The notes beneath the pieces were generated by a model, which saw only the letters and a list, made by a program, of their open reading frames with translations, did no database searches and was not told the DNA's origin. From an uncultured Campylobacter sp. (GTDB lineage Bacteria > Campylobacterota > Campylobacteria > Campylobacterales > Campylobacteraceae), in NCBI RefSeq assembly GCF_938039205.1, contig NZ_CALHVM010000009.1, positions 1 to 44,336 of the forward strand: DNA of 44,336 bases. The letters run 5' to 3'. The position numbers and the translations under genes are program-made. Shown here piece after piece: positions 17,203-24,918 of the stretch (the first letter of the stretch is position 1; every line of letters begins with the position of its first letter).

Positions 17203-17700
17203 TTACTTCAAATTTTTAAAACTAATCGGCAACTCCAAATTTAACCCCTTCACAAGCCTTATGCACTCTTGCAAATCGTCGATACTTTTGCCGCTTACTC
17301 GCACCTCTTCGCCGCGGATTGTCGCAGTTACTTTTAGCTTTGCGTCCTTGATCGCTTTGGTGATTTTCTTCGCGTTTTCGCTATCTAGGATGTCGTTTAG
17401 TCTTAGCGTCGCCTTTAAATTTGCGCCGCTCGCGCTCTCGCGTTTGCTTTCAGTCACGGCTACCGGCGGGATGTTTCGCTTGATGAGCTTTGAGATCACG
17501 ATGTCTTTTAGCACGTCGATTTTGTTGTCGCTAGAGCTAAGAAGCGTGATGATTTTTTCCTTTTCGTTTAGCTCCACCTCGGCCGCAAGCCCCTTAAAAT
17601 CATATCTCGCAGCGATCTCTTTTTTCGCCGTTTCCAGTGCGTTTTTGACCTCCATCATATCGACCGCCGCGCTTATATCAAAACTATGCTCAGTTGCCAT
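17203..17700 (-). CDS. YajQ family nucleotide-binding protein
   Basis: A 165-residue YajQ (UPF0234) protein. The N-terminus HSFDISAAVDMMEVKNA and the C-terminal VRVSGKSIDDLQ segment are characteristic of its two ferredoxin-like domains. YajQ homologues bind nucleotides; a Xanthomonas member binds cyclic di-GMP and acts with a transcription factor. It follows the dehydrogenase gene by two bases. I recall the same neighbour in C. jejuni (Cj0373-Cj0374). The ligand here is not known. Confidence 0.93.
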   Translation of the reverse strand: MATEHSFDISAAVDMMEVKNALETAKKEIAARYDFKGLAAEVELNEKEKIITLLSSSDNKIDVLKDIVISKLIKRNIPPVAVTESKRESASGANLKATLRLNDILDSENAKKITKAIKDAKLKVTATIRGEEVRVSGKSIDDLQECIRLVKGLNLELPISFKNLK

Positions 17701-17702
17701 TT

Positions 17703-18632
17703 TTATCCTTTCAAAAATTCTTTTATATTTTCCGCGATCATCGCTACTAGCCGCTGCCTAGCCTCAAAGCTCGCCCATGCTACGTGCGGAGTAAGTATCA
17801 AATTTTCCTTGTTTTTGATATTTAGCAGCGGATGATCTGCGCGCATAGGTTCGGTCTCTAGTACATCCGAGGCAAATCGCAAATTTCGCCCGTCTATCGC
17901 GCGAGCTACGGCGTTTTCGTCCACGATACCGCCGCGTCCGAAGTTCATCAGTATGGCGCCCTCTTTCATCAAATTTAGCTCCCGCTCGCCGATCAAATTT
18001 CGCGTTTTTTCGTTTAGCCCAGCATGGATACTCACGATGTCGCAGCCGTCCAGAAGCTCGCCCAAATTTAGCCTTTTAAACTCGGCGTTTGCGTTTGCGC
18101 CGCTAGTGGAGCAGTAGCTCACCCCCGCGCCAAAAGCCGCCGCGATGCGCGCCACGCCTCTGCCGATCTCGCCAAGGCCGATGACGCCAAAGCTTTTGCC
18201 CGCTATCTCGCCGATACTGCGGTCTAAATTCGTAAAAATTTCGCTCTTCGCCCACTCGCCGCTTTGCGCGTAGTTATCGTAAAATTTGATTCGATTCGTC
18301 AGCGCGAAAAGGCAAGCAAACGTATGCTGCACGACGCTAGCGGTGGAGTAGCCCGCAACGTTTTTTACCGCGATGCCTTTTGCTACGGCGTGCGCAAGAT
18401 CGACGTTGTTCATGCCAGTTGCACTTATGCAGATTAGCTTTAAATTTGACGCGTCCATCGTCTCTTTGTCGATGACGACCTTGTTCGTGATGACGACGTC
18501 CGCGCCTTTTAGTCGCTCTACGCGCTCGGCCGCGGCGGTCGTCTCAAAGCTAACAAACTCTCCAAACTGCTTAAAAACGTCTAAATTTACGTCGCTTCCA
18601 AGCGTCGCGGCATCGAGGCAGACTATTTTCAT
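17703..18632 (-). CDS. D-2-hydroxyacid dehydrogenase (NAD-dependent)
   Basis: A 309-residue member of the D-isomer 2-hydroxyacid dehydrogenase family. The Rossmann motif is GLGEIGRG near residue 152, the NFGRGGIVDE segment carries the catalytic-region signature, and the catalytic His lies in TPHVAWAS. It should reduce a 2-keto acid to a D-2-hydroxyacid or the reverse; hydroxypyruvate/glycerate-like activity is possible but undecided. It lies 9 bases after the glutathionylspermidine synthase-like gene and 2 before yajQ, in the same operon. Confidence 0.9.
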   Translation of the reverse strand: MKIVCLDAATLGSDVNLDVFKQFGEFVSFETTAAAERVERLKGADVVITNKVVIDKETMDASNLKLICISATGMNNVDLAHAVAKGIAVKNVAGYSTASVVQHTFACLFALTNRIKFYDNYAQSGEWAKSEIFTNLDRSIGEIAGKSFGVIGLGEIGRGVARIAAAFGAGVSYCSTSGANANAEFKRLNLGELLDGCDIVSIHAGLNEKTRNLIGERELNLMKEGAILMNFGRGGIVDENAVARAIDGRNLRFASDVLETEPMRADHPLLNIKNKENLILTPHVAWASFEARQRLVAMIAENIKEFLKG

Positions 18633-18641
18633 TTTGCGTCC

Positions 18642-19820
18642 TTATTTGATAAAGTGCCCTACGAATTTGGAGTAGTTATCTAAAATTTCGCCGCCCCTGC
18701 GATATCCCAGCGCGCACGCCTCGTAGGCGAAAAACACGCCCGCTTGGTAGCTATTATTGGCGGCGTCTTTGTTAAATTCGTAAAATTCCTGATAGATCGC
18801 GCGATTTTGACCGTAGTCGCCGCCGTTTTGCGAGCTCACGCTGCCGTCCGCCTCGATCACGCTCACGTTTGCGCCCTCTCGGCCGAAAACCGGCTTTTTC
18901 ACGCATTTTTTGCCCGCGATCGGCTTGTCGCTAGCTTGGAGCAAAAGCGGGTGATTCGGATATAAATCCCATAAAATTTTCAAGATACCTTTGCTTTGGA
19001 AAAGCAGCGTGTATGCGGGATTTAGGATGATGGCTTTTTGATTTTGGACGATGTTTTTTAGGATGATGGCTAGCTCACCTTCCTCTACGGCGATGTCCTC
19101 CCACGGCACGAGCTTAAACCAGTACTCGTAGTTTTCGCCGTCAAAAAACACGCCCTCCTCGTCGTTAAATACGACCTCGTGGACGTAAGCAAACGCCGTG
19201 TGAAAGCCCGCCTCCTCGGCGATATACTGCAGTAGCTTCACGGTCTGCTCGTCCTCGCTACTGCCGGCCACCGAGCTAAATAAAATTTTCCAACCCTCGT
19301 AGTGCTCGCTAAAGCTCTCGGTCTCCTCATCTAGCGTCACGAGGCGCCTAAAATTTTGCTTTAACGCGTCATAAAGGTCGTTAAACTGCGCGCTCTCGTC
19401 CATGCGGTTAAATTTAAGCGCCGCCCACTGGATGATCGCCGTCTCAAACACGGCCGTCGGGGTATCGGCGTTAAATTCGATGAGTTTTATCGGCTTTCCG
19501 TCTAGCCCGCCTGCAAGGTCAAATCTACCGTAGAGATGCCAGTGTACGTCGTTTTCCCAGCTTTCGCGCACGAGATCTACGAGATTAAACGGGATGCCGA
19601 CCTCGTGGTAGAGGTTGTTGTCGATGACGTACTGGGCGGCTGCGACGAACATATCGTATAGCTCGTTTGCGGCGTTGTAGTAGGCCTCGGCCTGCGCCTC
19701 GCTAACCTCGACTAGCTCGTCTGCTACGTAGTCGCTGCCGTCTGGATCCGTATGCCACGTAAAGCCGATTTCGCTTAAAAATTCGTTATTTAGCGGGCTG
19801 ATTTTTTTTAAATTTATCAT
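18642..19820 (-). CDS. Glutathionylspermidine synthase-like ATP-grasp protein
   Basis: A 392-residue protein matching the C-terminal synthetase part of the Gsp family (ATP-grasp), without the amidase domain of the E. coli enzyme. Key segments include RFDLAGG, IEFNADTPTAVFETA near residue 117-131 and PVFGREGANVSV near 300. Such short homologues have uncertain substrates; they may ligate a polyamine or other amine to a peptide. The gene lies two bases after the UPF0323 lipoprotein gene, a pairing I recall from C. jejuni Cj0371-Cj0372 and from other bacteria, suggesting the two work together. Confidence 0.85.
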   Translation of the reverse strand: MINLKKISPLNNEFLSEIGFTWHTDPDGSDYVADELVEVSEAQAEAYYNAANELYDMFVAAAQYVIDNNLYHEVGIPFNLVDLVRESWENDVHWHLYGRFDLAGGLDGKPIKLIEFNADTPTAVFETAIIQWAALKFNRMDESAQFNDLYDALKQNFRRLVTLDEETESFSEHYEGWKILFSSVAGSSEDEQTVKLLQYIAEEAGFHTAFAYVHEVVFNDEEGVFFDGENYEYWFKLVPWEDIAVEEGELAIILKNIVQNQKAIILNPAYTLLFQSKGILKILWDLYPNHPLLLQASDKPIAGKKCVKKPVFGREGANVSVIEADGSVSSQNGGDYGQNRAIYQEFYEFNKDAANNSYQAGVFFAYEACALGYRRGGEILDNYSKFVGHFIK

Positions 19821-19822
19821 GA

Positions 19823-20464
19823 TTAACCTCCAAAACTTGAACTTGAACTTGAGCTCGAGCTTGAGCTACTAGATCCGCCAAAAAATCCGCTCTTTCCGCC
19901 GCTTGATTTACCCGCCGAGCTCGTGGCTTTGGCTTTGTTAAAGCTATCAACGCTCCTTGAGTACGCGCTTGGGTTTTTATACGCGCTTTGGCGCTGCGAC
20001 TGATAGCCCGGGTTGTTAAATAGCTTGTTGCCGATCCAGCTGCCGATGATCGCGCCCGCAGCCGAGGCTAGAAGCGTCTCGCCAAGACTCATACCGCCGC
20101 TTGAAAGTTGCGCGTTTTGAGCGTTCGAGCCGGTTAAATTCGACGTTCCGGCGTCGATTTTAGCGTTTTCCTCGGCGATTAGCTTGTCCATCTCCTCTTT
20201 GCTCAGCACGCGCTCGGTGCCGTTTATGTCCTTTAACACGACGCGCGTTTCGCTGCTTGGGTACTCCTCTAGGACTTTATATTTGCCAGGTGCGGTCTCC
20301 TCGATGATTACAAACGCTCCCGTTTTTTGCGCCGCTTCGTTTAGCGCGCTTGACTCGCCGCCGTTATCGCTGCCGCAGCCTGCCAGCCCGGCCGCTACCA
20401 CCGCGCCAAATCCGCCAACAGCAGCGTAGCTGGCTACTTTTTTGATATGCTTAAAAACTCTCAT
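19823..20464 (-). CDS. UPF0323 family lipoprotein with serine-rich tail
   Basis: A 213-residue lipoprotein. The signal region ends in lipobox GLAGC (Cys near residue 30). A glycine/alanine-rich membrane-like stretch (LLASAAGAIIGSWIGNKLF) lies near residue 130-150, and the C-terminus is a GG-S-rich tail with a run of about 13 serines encoded by AGC/TCA/AGT codons. Its start overlaps the HTH gene stop in an ATGA. UPF0323 proteins are typically found beside Gsp-like ATP-grasp proteins. Function is not established. Confidence 0.85.
   Translation of the reverse strand: MRVFKHIKKVASYAAVGGFGAVVAAGLAGCGSDNGGESSALNEAAQKTGAFVIIEETAPGKYKVLEEYPSSETRVVLKDINGTERVLSKEEMDKLIAEENAKIDAGTSNLTGSNAQNAQLSSGGMSLGETLLASAAGAIIGSWIGNKLFNNPGYQSQRQSAYKNPSAYSRSVDSFNKAKATSSAGKSSGGKSGFFGGSSSSSSSSSSSSSFGG
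19830..19875. repeat. Hexanucleotide-like serine-codon repeat
   Basis: On the plus strand the tract reads as repeats of CTTGAA and CTTGAG, encoding consecutive Ser residues (TCA/AGT/AGC) on the minus strand. Units are slightly degenerate. Because the period is six, slippage would change the tail length without shifting frame. Confidence 0.65.
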
Positions 20465-21114
20465 TTTTTATCTAGCTCCTTTGAAATTTTCTTGCTTTTT
20501 ACCATTATCACGCCTTTTTTAAATTTGATAAATTTTGATTTTCCGATGTTTTTTATGATTTTATTTTGCGTTTTTTTGAGGCTCTTACCGCTTAAATTTT
20601 GCGATTTTAGAAATTCGGCCAGGCTCGTCCATTTGCCCTCATTTTCGGGCTTGCTCTCGACAAATTCTACGTCGATGGGGGCTACGTATTCGCCGTTTTG
20701 GCGAGCTAGCAGCGGACGCTCGAGCATACTTAAAAATCCTCTTAGTTTCTCGTCTCTTTCGCGGTAAATTTGAGCTATTTCGGTTTTATTGTTTAGCAAA
20801 ATTTGCTCTTTTTCGCGAAAAAGCCTATCTTTATCGGCTTGCAAATTTTGATTTTGTTCTTTTAGTTCGCTAATTTGCGAGAGTAGAAATTCGTTCACGT
20901 CAAATTCGCCGGTTTTAGCGGCTTTTTTTGACTCTGAGCTTTTAGCGGATTTTGAAGTTTTGGGCGCGGTTTGAGGTTCGTAGCCATCCAAAACCACGTA
21001 TTTTACGCCGTCTTTTTCAAAGGTTTTTAGCGTTCCGCGACGAATGCGGTTGTAGACGGCTTCCTTGGTTACGCCTAAGATTTCCGCGGCCTCGCTCACG
21101 GGCACTTTGGACAT
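20461..21114 (-). CDS. Helix-turn-helix DNA-binding protein with coiled coil
   Basis: A 217-residue protein. Residues 1-45 form a small excisionase/MerR-like helix-turn-helix (VSEAAEILGVTKEAVYNRIRRG). A Lys/Ser-rich linker follows, then a coiled coil at about 75-130 (LKEQNQNLQADKDRLFREKE), and a basic C-terminus rich in Lys. First gene of the six-gene operon with the lipoprotein, Gsp-like enzyme, dehydrogenase, YajQ and membrane protein. The layout suggests a DNA-bound regulator or nucleoid-associated protein; target unknown. Confidence 0.75.
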   Translation of the reverse strand: MSKVPVSEAAEILGVTKEAVYNRIRRGTLKTFEKDGVKYVVLDGYEPQTAPKTSKSAKSSESKKAAKTGEFDVNEFLLSQISELKEQNQNLQADKDRLFREKEQILLNNKTEIAQIYRERDEKLRGFLSMLERPLLARQNGEYVAPIDVEFVESKPENEGKWTSLAEFLKSQNLSGKSLKKTQNKIIKNIGKSKFIKFKKGVIMVKSKKISKELDKK

Positions 21115-21188
21115 ATTTTTCCTTTGATCGTTAAATTTGGCGTAGATTATGGCAAATTTTGGCTTTGATGCGAGTTAAACGGGTGTTT

Positions 21189-21221
21189 GAAAAAAGAAAA
21201 GGCCGCCGAAGCGACCCTTTT
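21189..21221 (-). terminator. Rho-independent terminator of rpsU
   Basis: On the minus strand a stem AAAGGGTCGC / GCGGCCTTT closes a TTCG tetraloop, and is followed by TTTTCTTTTTTC. It begins directly after the rpsU stop codon. Form and position are those of a strong intrinsic terminator. Confidence 0.82.
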
Positions 21222-21223
21222 GG

Positions 21224-21436
21224 TTAGAGCTTTGACTCGTAGCGTCTAAGCATATATAGACGTTTAAGCATTTTCTTGCGAGCCGCGATTTTTTGTTTTT
21301 TGCGGATCTCGGTCATAGGCTCGAAAAAGCGTCTTGCGCGAACTTCAGTCACGACAAGGTTCCTGTCGGTTTGCTTTTTGAACTTTCTGTAAGCTTCGTC
21401 AAAAGACTCGTTAGGATGTACCTTAATACCAGGCAA
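21224..21436 (-). CDS. rpsU: 30S ribosomal protein S21
   Basis: A 70-residue basic protein, PGIKVHPNESFDEAYRKFKK at the start and RLYMLRRYESKL at the end, matching S21, which helps the small subunit start translation. I set the start at the TTG at 21434-21436 because this gives the family's usual MPGIKV N-terminus and 70-residue length; a longer GTG start at 21448 would add VRT-type residues not seen in relatives. AAAGGTGGTGAGG precedes it. It has its own promoter and terminator, so it is a single-gene unit divergent from ccoG. Confidence 0.95.
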   Translation of the reverse strand: MPGIKVHPNESFDEAYRKFKKQTDRNLVVTEVRARRFFEPMTEIRKKQKIAARKKMLKRLYMLRRYESKL

Positions 21437-21470
21437 CGTCCTCACCACCTTTCAATTAAAATAGACGGCG

Positions 21471-21476
21471 ATTATA
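21471..21476 (-). promoter_or_regulatory. -10 box for rpsU
   Basis: The minus strand reads TTTCTGCTATAAT, an extended -10 (TGCTATAAT) close to the Campylobacter consensus, 35 bases before the TTG start. Confidence 0.7.
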
Positions 21477-21527
21477 GCAGAAATTTAGTAAATTTGAGAA
21501 TTTATAAAAAATTAATCGCATTAAAAC

Positions 21528-21533
21528 TATAAT
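21528..21533 (+). promoter_or_regulatory. -10 box for ccoG
   Basis: TTAAAACTATAAT with a perfect TATAAT, 39 bases before the ccoG ATG; divergent from the rpsU promoter about 52 bases away. A ribosome site AGGATGAATT precedes the start. Confidence 0.6.
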
Positions 21534-21572
21534 CTATCAAAAATTATCACTACTTTGTAATCAGGATGAATT

Positions 21573-22925
21573 ATGACCAAAGAAGACTATAAAAATTATT
21601 TCAAATTTGCTAGCAAACGCTATATCGCCTACATCCTGATCACCTGTACCGCGCTCATTTTGCCTTTTATAACCATCGGCGGAAATCAATTTTTCCTATT
21701 AAGCTTTGAGCGCAGCGAGCTGCATCTGTTTTTTGCCAAATTTAACGTCCAAGAGCTGTTTTTGATGCCTTTCGTGCTCATCATTTTTTTTATTTTTATA
21801 TTTTTTATGACGAATTTAGGCGGCCGCGTCTGGTGCGGCTGGAGCTGTCCGCAGACGATATTTCGCGCGATCTACCGTGACCTCATCCAAACTAAAATTT
21901 TAAAAATCCGCAAAAGCGTCTCAAATAAACAAACACTCGCCGAGGGCGGCGCTAAAAACGCGCTAGCAGTCGCGATCTGGAGCGTTTTGGCTTTTATCGC
22001 GGCGGCAAATTTTCTCTGGTTTTTCGTTCCGCCGCAGGACTTTTTCGCTCAAATTTCAAATCCCGCCGAACATAAAATTTTACTCGGAGCTTGGCTTGTT
22101 ATCGCGGCGTTTTTGATATTTGACGTCGCGTTTTTGGGCGAAAATTTTTGCGTTTACGTCTGCCCGTACGCTAGAGTGCAGTCCGTGATGATCGATTCTG
22201 ACAGCGTGCAGGTCATATACGACGAGACGCGCGGCGGTAAAATTTATGATGGTCAAACCAAACTCTGGAAAAAGCCGCCCGATCCGCAAAACGAATGCAC
22301 CGGCTGCGAAGCCTGCGTGAAAATTTGCCCGACACACATCGACATCAGAAAAGGCATGCAGCTAGAGTGCATAAACTGCCTAGAGTGCGTAGATGCCTGC
22401 ACCAAAACGATGTCGGGGCTAAATTTGCCTAGCCTCATTAGCTGGACGAGCTCAAATTCCCTAAAAACCAAGCAAAAAGTGCGGTATTTGCGCTTTAAAA
22501 CTATCGGCTACTGCGCCGCCATCGCTATCGCCGCGACCGCGCTAACGCTAATGAGTGCCAAAAAAGAGAGCATGCTGCTAAATATCAACCGCACGAGTGA
22601 GCTGTATAAGATAAATAAAAGCGGCGAAATCGAAAACGCTTACGTGTTTTTGTTTGAAAACACCGACGTGCAGGCGCATGAGTTTTATTTTGACGTTAGC
22701 GCGGACGGAGCTAAAGCGCTGATAAAAATCGAGCGCCCAAGGGATCAAATCCCTCTAAAGGCGGGCGAAAAAAAGAGAGTCGTAGTCGTGCTAAGCGCGC
22801 CTAAATCGGCATTTGCTAAGACCGGCGAGCAAACGACGAAGATAGAAATCTCCGCCTACGCAGCGGATAACAAAGAAAAAATAAATGTTAAGAGACGGAC
22901 GATTTTTGCCCATCCAAGTGAGTAA
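21573..22925 (+). CDS. ccoG: Cytochrome c oxidase accessory protein CcoG (FixG/RdxA type)
   Basis: A 450-residue inner-membrane iron-sulfur protein. Transmembrane helices lie near residues 13-32, 57-82, 133-152, 170-188 and 310-328. GRVWCGWSCP near 87-96 and VYVCPYARVQ near 192 are family Cys motifs, and a double 4Fe-4S ferredoxin domain follows (CTGCEACVKICP, then CINCLECVDAC) at about 240-275, with an Ig-like C-terminal domain. CcoG reduces copper for assembly of the cbb3 oxidase, the main terminal oxidase in Campylobacter. It is followed closely by cmeR, as in C. jejuni. Confidence 0.93.
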   Translation: MTKEDYKNYFKFASKRYIAYILITCTALILPFITIGGNQFFLLSFERSELHLFFAKFNVQELFLMPFVLIIFFIFIFFMTNLGGRVWCGWSCPQTIFRAIYRDLIQTKILKIRKSVSNKQTLAEGGAKNALAVAIWSVLAFIAAANFLWFFVPPQDFFAQISNPAEHKILLGAWLVIAAFLIFDVAFLGENFCVYVCPYARVQSVMIDSDSVQVIYDETRGGKIYDGQTKLWKKPPDPQNECTGCEACVKICPTHIDIRKGMQLECINCLECVDACTKTMSGLNLPSLISWTSSNSLKTKQKVRYLRFKTIGYCAAIAIAATALTLMSAKKESMLLNINRTSELYKINKSGEIENAYVFLFENTDVQAHEFYFDVSADGAKALIKIERPRDQIPLKAGEKKRVVVVLSAPKSAFAKTGEQTTKIEISAYAADNKEKINVKRRTIFAHPSE

Positions 22926-22943
22926 AAAATTATTTTTTTATAG

Positions 22944-22949
22944 TATAAT
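22944..22949 (+). promoter_or_regulatory. -10 box for cmeR
   Basis: TTTTTTTATAGTATAAT places a perfect TATAAT 39 bases before the cmeR ATG, after a T-rich stretch. No -35 visible. Confidence 0.6.
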
Positions 22950-22987
22950 CATATTTTAAGATTTTTTGAAATTTGAGGGCTAGAAAA

Positions 22988-23620
22988 ATGAATACGAAAC
23001 CGACGAAACGAAGCGCCGAGAGAAAAGAGAAATTCATCCAAGCCGGACTTGAAATTTTCCTCGAAAACGGCTACGAAAACACGAGTTTAACGGATATCAT
23101 CAAAAAAAGCGGCGGGTCGCTGGCGAGCATCTACAAATTTTTTGAAAATAAAGAAGGACTTTTTCGCGCTATCGTAGAGCGTGGATTTGACGACTTTAGG
23201 ACGCAAATAGACGAGAAAATAGATCTAAATTTATCGCATAAGCTGGATGATTTTTTAACCAAATTCGCGATGATATTTTTCGACATCATCTGCGAAAAGA
23301 AAACCACGCTAATCTCAAGAGTAATGATGAGCGAAGGCGCGAAAAATGACGGCCTTTTAGGTAAAGAATTTTTGGATCAAATTTTAAGCAAAATCGATAA
23401 AATTTTAATCGATTTTTTTGAGCGCGAAGACATAAGAGTCCAACTAAATCCATGTATCTCTCCTTACGTCGCGGCCAAGGCGTTTGCCGCAGTCGTCAGA
23501 GAGCCTTATCATTATAATGCTATTTTGCTAAACGAGGACATAACGCTAAGCGCAGAAGAGCGCAAAGAGCACGTAAAAACGCGCATAGATATGTTTTTGC
23601 ACGGCGTAAAAAAACGCTAA
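22988..23620 (+). CDS. cmeR: TetR-family efflux repressor CmeR
   Basis: A 210-residue TetR regulator, the same length as C. jejuni CmeR. The N-terminal HTH is SLTDIIKKSGGSLASIYKFF with the KEGLFRAIV segment after it; the C-terminal REPYHYNAIL aligns with KEPYHHLNVL that I recall from CmeR. The start is ATG 22988 with GAGGG about eight bases before; an in-frame TTG at 22973 is disfavoured. CmeR represses cmeABC and is released by bile salts and other ligands; a matching operator lies just downstream before cmeA. Position directly upstream of cmeABC supports the call. Confidence 0.92.
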   Translation: MNTKPTKRSAERKEKFIQAGLEIFLENGYENTSLTDIIKKSGGSLASIYKFFENKEGLFRAIVERGFDDFRTQIDEKIDLNLSHKLDDFLTKFAMIFFDIICEKKTTLISRVMMSEGAKNDGLLGKEFLDQILSKIDKILIDFFEREDIRVQLNPCISPYVAAKAFAAVVREPYHYNAILLNEDITLSAEERKEHVKTRIDMFLHGVKKR

Positions 23621-23679
23621 ATTCTACTCTCTAAAATTTGACTTTTCGTATAAATAAGAGTAAAATAGCCGATTTTATT

Positions 23680-23695
23680 TGCAACAAATATTACA
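23680..23695. promoter_or_regulatory. Candidate CmeR operator upstream of cmeA
   Basis: TGCAACAAATATTACA matches 14 of 16 positions of the inverted repeat TGTAATAAATATTACA that I recall as the CmeR site in the C. jejuni cmeABC promoter. It ends 13 bases before the cmeA -10 box, where a bound repressor would block RNA polymerase. The right half (ATATTACA) is intact and the left half carries the two differences. Confidence 0.8.
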
Positions 23696-23708
23696 TACCA
23701 AATTTTTG

Positions 23709-23714
23709 TATAAT
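23709..23714 (+). promoter_or_regulatory. -10 box for cmeABC
   Basis: AATTTTTGTATAAT gives a perfect TATAAT 25 bases before the cmeA ATG, immediately after the CmeR-like operator. Confidence 0.7.
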
Positions 23715-23739
23715 ATCCCAAAAAATTAAAGGCAAATTT

Positions 23740-24918
23740 ATGAGAAATTTTAAAACCCTTTCGGTTTTGTTATTGGCGTCGCTACTTTTTACGGCATGCT
23801 TTGATAGTAATGATAAAAAAAACGCGGCCGGGCAACAACGGCAAATGCCGCCGTCAAAGGTCGATATATTCGTAGCTAAAAAATCAGACGTGCCGATTAG
23901 CTTTGATTACACCGCGACCCTAACGAGCCAGCAAGACATAATCATATTTCCAAAAGTAAGCGGCACGATAACCAAGCAGTTTTTTAAACCCGGCGATAAC
24001 GTAAAAGCCGGCGACAAGCTGTTTTTGATAGATCCCGAAAAATACCAAGCCAGCTACGACGCGCTTGAAGCCGCTATCGGCGTAGCAAACGCAAATTTAA
24101 AAAACGCTCAGACCGAATTTAACAGAATCTCAAATTTATATAAGAAAAACGCCGTTTCGCAAAAAGAGTACGATGCGGCAGTTTCGGCGCTCGAGATCGC
24201 AAATGCAAATTTACTAAGCGCTAGAGCAAGCGCCAAAAACGCCAAAATAGACCTGGGCTACACAAGCATAACCGCGCCTTTTGACGGCGTTTTGGGCGAT
24301 AACCTAGTAGACGTGGGCTCGCTAGTCGTAGCAAACACGACTCAGCTCGTGCGCCTAACCAAAATTAATCCGATCGAGGCCCACTTCCATATCTCCGACG
24401 TAGATAATCTAAACCGCATTAAAATGCAAGAAAGCGGCCTCTGGGCGCAAACAAACTCGGACGCCGTGCTTAAAGTCGGCCCGGGAGAGTTTAACGGCAA
24501 GGTAAATTTCATCGATAACGTCGTAAATACAAATATGGGCACAGTTTTAGCCAAGGCCGAATTTAACAACGACGAAGGCAAGCTGCTACCCGGCATGTTC
24601 GGCCACGTGACGATGGGTGGATTTTACCAAAAAGACGGCTTTAAAATCCCTCAAGTAGCACTCCAACAAACCGACGTCAAGACCTACGTACTAGTCGTTG
24701 CTGACGGCAAAGTAGCCTCTAAAGACGTAAAAATCACCTACCAAACCAAAGACGCCGCAGTCGTTAGCGAAGGGCTAAACGAAGGCGATAAAATCATAAT
24801 GAACAACTTCCTAAAAATCGGCGTAGGCGCGCCCGTTGAGATAGATAAAGACCTAACCGAAAACTTTGGTAAAGGCGCAAATTTAGAGCCTAAAAACGAG
24901 CAAGAAAAGGCTAAGTGA
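23740..24918 (+). CDS. cmeA: CmeA periplasmic adaptor of the CmeABC pump
   Basis: A 392-residue membrane fusion protein lipoprotein. Start is ATG 23740 after AAAGGCAAATTT, giving a signal MRNFKTLSVLLLASLLFTAC with lipidated Cys near residue 20; a longer in-frame start at 23638 would bury this signal and run across the operator and promoter. It has the lipoyl-like halves (KVSGTITKQFFKPGDNVKAG and DLGYTSITAPFDGVLGD) flanking an alpha-helical hairpin (about 95-145). It links CmeB to CmeC. Stop TGA overlaps the cmeB ATG. Confidence 0.93.
   Translation: MRNFKTLSVLLLASLLFTACFDSNDKKNAAGQQRQMPPSKVDIFVAKKSDVPISFDYTATLTSQQDIIIFPKVSGTITKQFFKPGDNVKAGDKLFLIDPEKYQASYDALEAAIGVANANLKNAQTEFNRISNLYKKNAVSQKEYDAAVSALEIANANLLSARASAKNAKIDLGYTSITAPFDGVLGDNLVDVGSLVVANTTQLVRLTKINPIEAHFHISDVDNLNRIKMQESGLWAQTNSDAVLKVGPGEFNGKVNFIDNVVNTNMGTVLAKAEFNNDEGKLLPGMFGHVTMGGFYQKDGFKIPQVALQQTDVKTYVLVVADGKVASKDVKITYQTKDAAVVSEGLNEGDKIIMNNFLKIGVGAPVEIDKDLTENFGKGANLEPKNEQEKAK

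Noticed and set aside
23638..23739. Longer CmeA N-terminus
   Set aside because: It would run through the operator and -10 box and bury the lipoprotein signal that begins at 23740.
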